NCBI RefSeq assembly: GCF_004361855.1
Contig: NZ_SNWQ01000002.1
Span: 434,001-498,000 of the forward strand
Direction of reading: 5' to 3'
Length of the DNA stretch: 64,000 bases
Source: Kribbella caucasensis
Lineage (GTDB): Bacteria > Actinomycetota > Actinomycetes > Propionibacteriales > Kribbellaceae
Shown: piece by piece, positions 61,947 through 64,000 of the stretch
Layout of the letters: every line of letters starts with the position of its first letter
How positions within the stretch are numbered: position 1 is the first letter of the stretch
Notes under the pieces: generated by a model
What the model saw: only the letters and a program-made list of their open reading frames with translations
Database searches by the model: none
What the model was told of the DNA's origin: nothing
Program-made: the position numbers and the translations under genes

Positions 61947-62822
61947 ATGCGGTTGCTGACGGCGGCGAATCTGCGCTGGGTGGTGCGCCACCGGGCGTGG
62001 ACGCCGTACTACCTGAAGCGCTACTGGCGGTTCGCCTGGTTCAAGCTCCGGCATCGCCACGTCGTCACCGAGGGATTCGTCTTCCTCGGCAAGAAGCTGG
62101 AGATCGTCGCCCGGCCGGGACACGGCCGGATCATCCTCGGCAAGTGGGTGCATCTCGGCGACGAGACCCGGCTGCGCGCGCACGAGGGAACGCTGCGGAT
62201 CGGCGACAAGGTGGTGTTCGCCCGCGACGTCACGGTGAACTGCTACCTGGACGTCGAGATCGGCGCGTCCACGCTGATCGCCGACTGGACCTACATCTGC
62301 GACTTCGACCACAAGACCGAGGATCTGGACCTGCCGATCAAGGACCAGGGCCTGGTGAAGTCCCCGGTCCGGATCGGCCCGAACTGCTGGCTGGCCACCA
62401 AGGTCACCGTGACGCGGGGAACCGATATCGGTCGCGGCGCGGTGATCGGCGCGAACAGCGTTGCCCGTGGCAACATTCCTGAGTACGCCGTGGCGGCCGG
62501 GGTGCCGGCCGTCGTGGTGGGCGACCGGGCCGCCCGGTACGCCGCGGACGCGGAGCGCCGGGCCTACCTGGCCGGTCTCGCGAACGCGAACGAGCAGGCG
62601 GCCGCCAGACTCCGCGCGGGAGCGCGCGCAGTACCGGCGGTGGAGGACGCAGTACCGGCCTTGGAAGACGAAGTGCAGGCGGTGGAAGACGCGGTACCGG
62701 CGGTGGGTAGCGAAGCTCCTACTGGCGGTGATAAGCCAGATGCGGTCGAGGACTTCTCAAGTTACTCGCCAGTCGGGCAGTATGTCCCGGAAGTCGTCGG
62801 AGAGGAGACCAAGCGTGGCTGA
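61947..62822 (+). CDS. Hexapeptide-repeat acyltransferase with repetitive acidic tail
   Basis: 291 residues. A left-handed beta-helix acyltransferase (about 50-200) of the maltose/galactoside acetyltransferase group: LRIGDKVVFARDVTVNCYLD, STLIADWTYICDFDHKTEDL (with the catalytic His), PVRIGPNCWLATKVTVTRGT, AVAAGVPAVVVGDRAAR. The tail from about 228 has four 7-residue repeats (VPAVEDA, VPALEDE, VQAVEDA, VPAVGSE) and is disordered. It may O-acetylate a cell-surface sugar. The stop overlaps the next gene's start region. Confidence 0.87.
   Translation: MRLLTAANLRWVVRHRAWTPYYLKRYWRFAWFKLRHRHVVTEGFVFLGKKLEIVARPGHGRIILGKWVHLGDETRLRAHEGTLRIGDKVVFARDVTVNCYLDVEIGASTLIADWTYICDFDHKTEDLDLPIKDQGLVKSPVRIGPNCWLATKVTVTRGTDIGRGAVIGANSVARGNIPEYAVAAGVPAVVVGDRAARYAADAERRAYLAGLANANEQAAARLRAGARAVPAVEDAVPALEDEVQAVEDAVPAVGSEAPTGGDKPDAVEDFSSYSPVGQYVPEVVGEETKRG
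62631..62714 (+). repeat. Four 21-bp in-frame repeats in the acyltransferase tail
   Basis: Units at 62631, 62652, 62673 and 62694, each 21 bp (GTACCGGCGGTGGAGGACGC-type) and encoding VPAVEDA variants. Copy-number change would keep the frame. Confidence 0.85.
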
Positions 62823-63840
62823 CCAGGCGCGGCTGCCCTCCAGGGCCGCGGATGTTGTGTCCGCGCTCGACCAGGCAGCCACCGACGGCTCGATCACGCA
62901 GGCGCGCCACCGGGTGATCGATCCGGTGCCGACCGTGACGGACACCCCGGAGCTGGATAGGTTGGACGGTACCGGCCCTGCACCGGGGGGCTTCGCCGGC
63001 GTACGGCGCAGGTTGTCGCCCCGGCCGGTTCCGGGCAGCAGACGCAAGCGGTCGCCGGCACCCGGTCAGGTGATTGAGGACAATGCCGCCGAAGTACGGG
63101 CGACTGAAGACGGGCATGTGGCGGACGAGGAACCGACCCCGGCTGAGGAGATGGACGACGTGGGTACTCACGACGACAAGGCGGCGAAGGCCACCGATGC
63201 CGAGCAGACACCGGTCGGCGCCGAGGAGACGCCGGCCGGCGGCCGCAGTACGACGGCCACCAAGCCGCGGACCGCGGCCGAGATCGTCGCCGAGCAGAAG
63301 GCCCGGGAGAAGGCGGCAGCCGAGAAGGCCGCTACCGACAAAGCTGGGGCCGGCAAGGTGGGCGACGAGACCGCGGTGACCAAATCCGTGGTCCGCGAGC
63401 CGGCCGCGACAGGTGCTGCGGGCAACAACCCGCCGTCGGGCAATCCGCTGGCGGCGGCCAAGGCGGCGCGGGCCGGCGGCAACAGTCCGGGCGGCAAGGG
63501 TGCCGCGGGCAAGGGGTCAGGCAAGGGTCAGGCCGCGCTGTCGCGGGTCGGGTCCGGTGTGAAGCGCTTCCGGAACCTGATCGCCTCGCTGGTCTGGCTG
63601 CTCGCCGTTGTCGCGGCCGCGGTGCTCGCGCTGGGCGCGCTGTTCACCGCGCTGGACCAGACCAACCAGAGCAACGAGATCGTCGAGTGGGTGCTTGCCC
63701 GCGGCCACGACCTGGTGGGGCCGTTCAAGGACCTGTTCCGGTTGGAGACCGCGAAGAACACCCTGCTGGTGAACTGGGGCATCGCGGCCCTGGTCTACCT
63801 GATCGCAGGCAAGATCGTGGAGCGCTTCGTCCGGCCCTGA
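62815..63840 (+). CDS. Membrane protein with long disordered Ala/Lys-rich cytoplasmic part
   Basis: 341 residues from the GTG at 62815, with GGAGAGGAGA at 62799-62808. Residues 1-235 are hydrophilic and low complexity: acidic patches (EEPTPAEEMDDVGTHDD), an Ala/Lys stretch (EQKAREKAAAEKAATDKAGA) and Gly/Lys-rich KGAAGKGSGKGQAALS. Two membrane helices follow (LIASLVWLLAVVAAAVLALG and LVNWGIAALVYLIAG), with a conserved-looking segment between them (QSNEIVEWVLARGHDLVGPF). No known domain is recognised. It overlaps the acyltransferase stop, so the two are co-translated; a role in envelope biogenesis is inference. Confidence 0.75.
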   Translation: MADQARLPSRAADVVSALDQAATDGSITQARHRVIDPVPTVTDTPELDRLDGTGPAPGGFAGVRRRLSPRPVPGSRRKRSPAPGQVIEDNAAEVRATEDGHVADEEPTPAEEMDDVGTHDDKAAKATDAEQTPVGAEETPAGGRSTTATKPRTAAEIVAEQKAREKAAAEKAATDKAGAGKVGDETAVTKSVVREPAATGAAGNNPPSGNPLAAAKAARAGGNSPGGKGAAGKGSGKGQAALSRVGSGVKRFRNLIASLVWLLAVVAAAVLALGALFTALDQTNQSNEIVEWVLARGHDLVGPFKDLFRLETAKNTLLVNWGIAALVYLIAGKIVERFVRP

Positions 63841-63852
63841 TCGGCCGGCTGC

Positions 63853-64000
63853 CTACGGCAACGGCAGGAAGGCAAGCCGCTCGTGTACCTCACCACCGAT
63901 GTGGGTGGTGTCGGAGCCGACCCAGAGACCGGTTGAGGTGAGCAGCAGGTCGTACCCACCGATGCCGCGGTCCTTGGTCGGGTTCCACGAGTAGGCGAGG
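63853..64000 (-). CDS. C-terminal end of a secreted repeat protein (partial)
   Basis: The minus strand is open from the window end to a TAG at 63855-63853 and encodes AYSWNPTKDRGIGGYDLLLT, then GLWVGSDTTHIGGEVHERLA and FLPLP. The WNP...GLWVGSDT.HIGGE pattern recurs in large actinobacterial extracellular proteins built of beta-propeller-like repeats. Only 48 residues are visible, so domain order and size are unknown. It converges on the membrane-protein gene with 12 bp between stops. Confidence 0.6.
   Translation of the reverse strand, partial: LAYSWNPTKDRGIGGYDLLLTSTGLWVGSDTTHIGGEVHERLAFLPLP

Overview
The window is 64 kb of very GC-rich DNA with frequent GTG and TTG starts, many ATGA/GTGA gene overlaps, and a GlgE-type alpha-glucan pathway with ECF, MarR, TetR and MerR regulators. 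This fits a high-GC actinobacterium. Gene content and protein style suggest a Kribbella-like member of the Propionibacteriales, which is inference because no rRNA or marker gene is present. There are no tRNAs, rRNAs, transposase genes or CRISPR arrays; the DNA reads as chromosome.

Region 1 (1-1.3 kb): the end of a TrkA/RCK-like protein and a YbbN-like thioredoxin-TPR protein without cysteines. Region 2 (1.3-10.8 kb): an aldarate (glucarate/galactarate) catabolic island with gudD and kdgD, a LysR regulator, a complete tripartite tricarboxylate transporter (tctCBA), a second glucarate-dehydratase-like enolase, a FadR-type regulator and a talarate/galactarate dehydratase. A 35-bp box matching at 27 positions lies at both kdgD and tctC promoters, which ties the transporter to the catabolic genes.

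Region 3 (10.8-15.1 kb): two divergent citrate synthase-family genes, one with an N-terminal helix-turn-helix and an in-frame 63-bp minisatellite, sharing twin TTGATCAA sites. Repeat-rich intergenic DNA and a 50-codon remnant of a flavin monooxygenase flank them. Region 4 (15.1-18.4 kb): an ECF42-type sigma factor with its YCII/DGPF partner and a matching promoter, a DUF4870 membrane protein and a GNAT-Nudix fusion. Region 5 (18.5-22.9 kb): four tandem paralogous secreted proteins of unknown function, the last collapsed by an internal deletion.

Region 6 (22.9-28.6 kb): treS-mak-glgB on the minus strand. Region 7 (29-34.8 kb): a HicB-HicA-HicB locus, an OmpA/36-aa membrane peptide/sunset-domain operon, and an MMPL exporter with a divergent TetR. 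Region 8 (35-41.1 kb): a 1472-aa secreted subtilase flanked by two paralogous winged-helix regulators with shortened receiver-like N-termini. Region 9 (41.1-44.9 kb): tandem and dispersed repeats, a MarR gene with a palindrome against its start codon, threonine synthase and an alpha/beta hydrolase.

Region 10 (44.9-54.7 kb): divergent glgE and glgP, then transglutaminase-like, MerR and SGNH genes, and glgX. Together with region 6, TreS and Mak make maltose-1-phosphate, GlgE polymerises it, GlgB branches the glucan, and GlgP and GlgX degrade it. Region 11 (54.9-60 kb): a sugar ABC importer operon with two Gfo/Idh/MocA oxidoreductases; its binding protein has Arg where the lipobox Cys should be. 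Region 12 (60.2-64 kb): enoyl-CoA hydratase, a methyltransferase, a hexapeptide acyltransferase, an Ala/Lys-rich membrane protein, and the end of a minus-strand gene.

Two families of short dispersed inverted-repeat elements (about 56-60 bp) occur at several intergenic sites.
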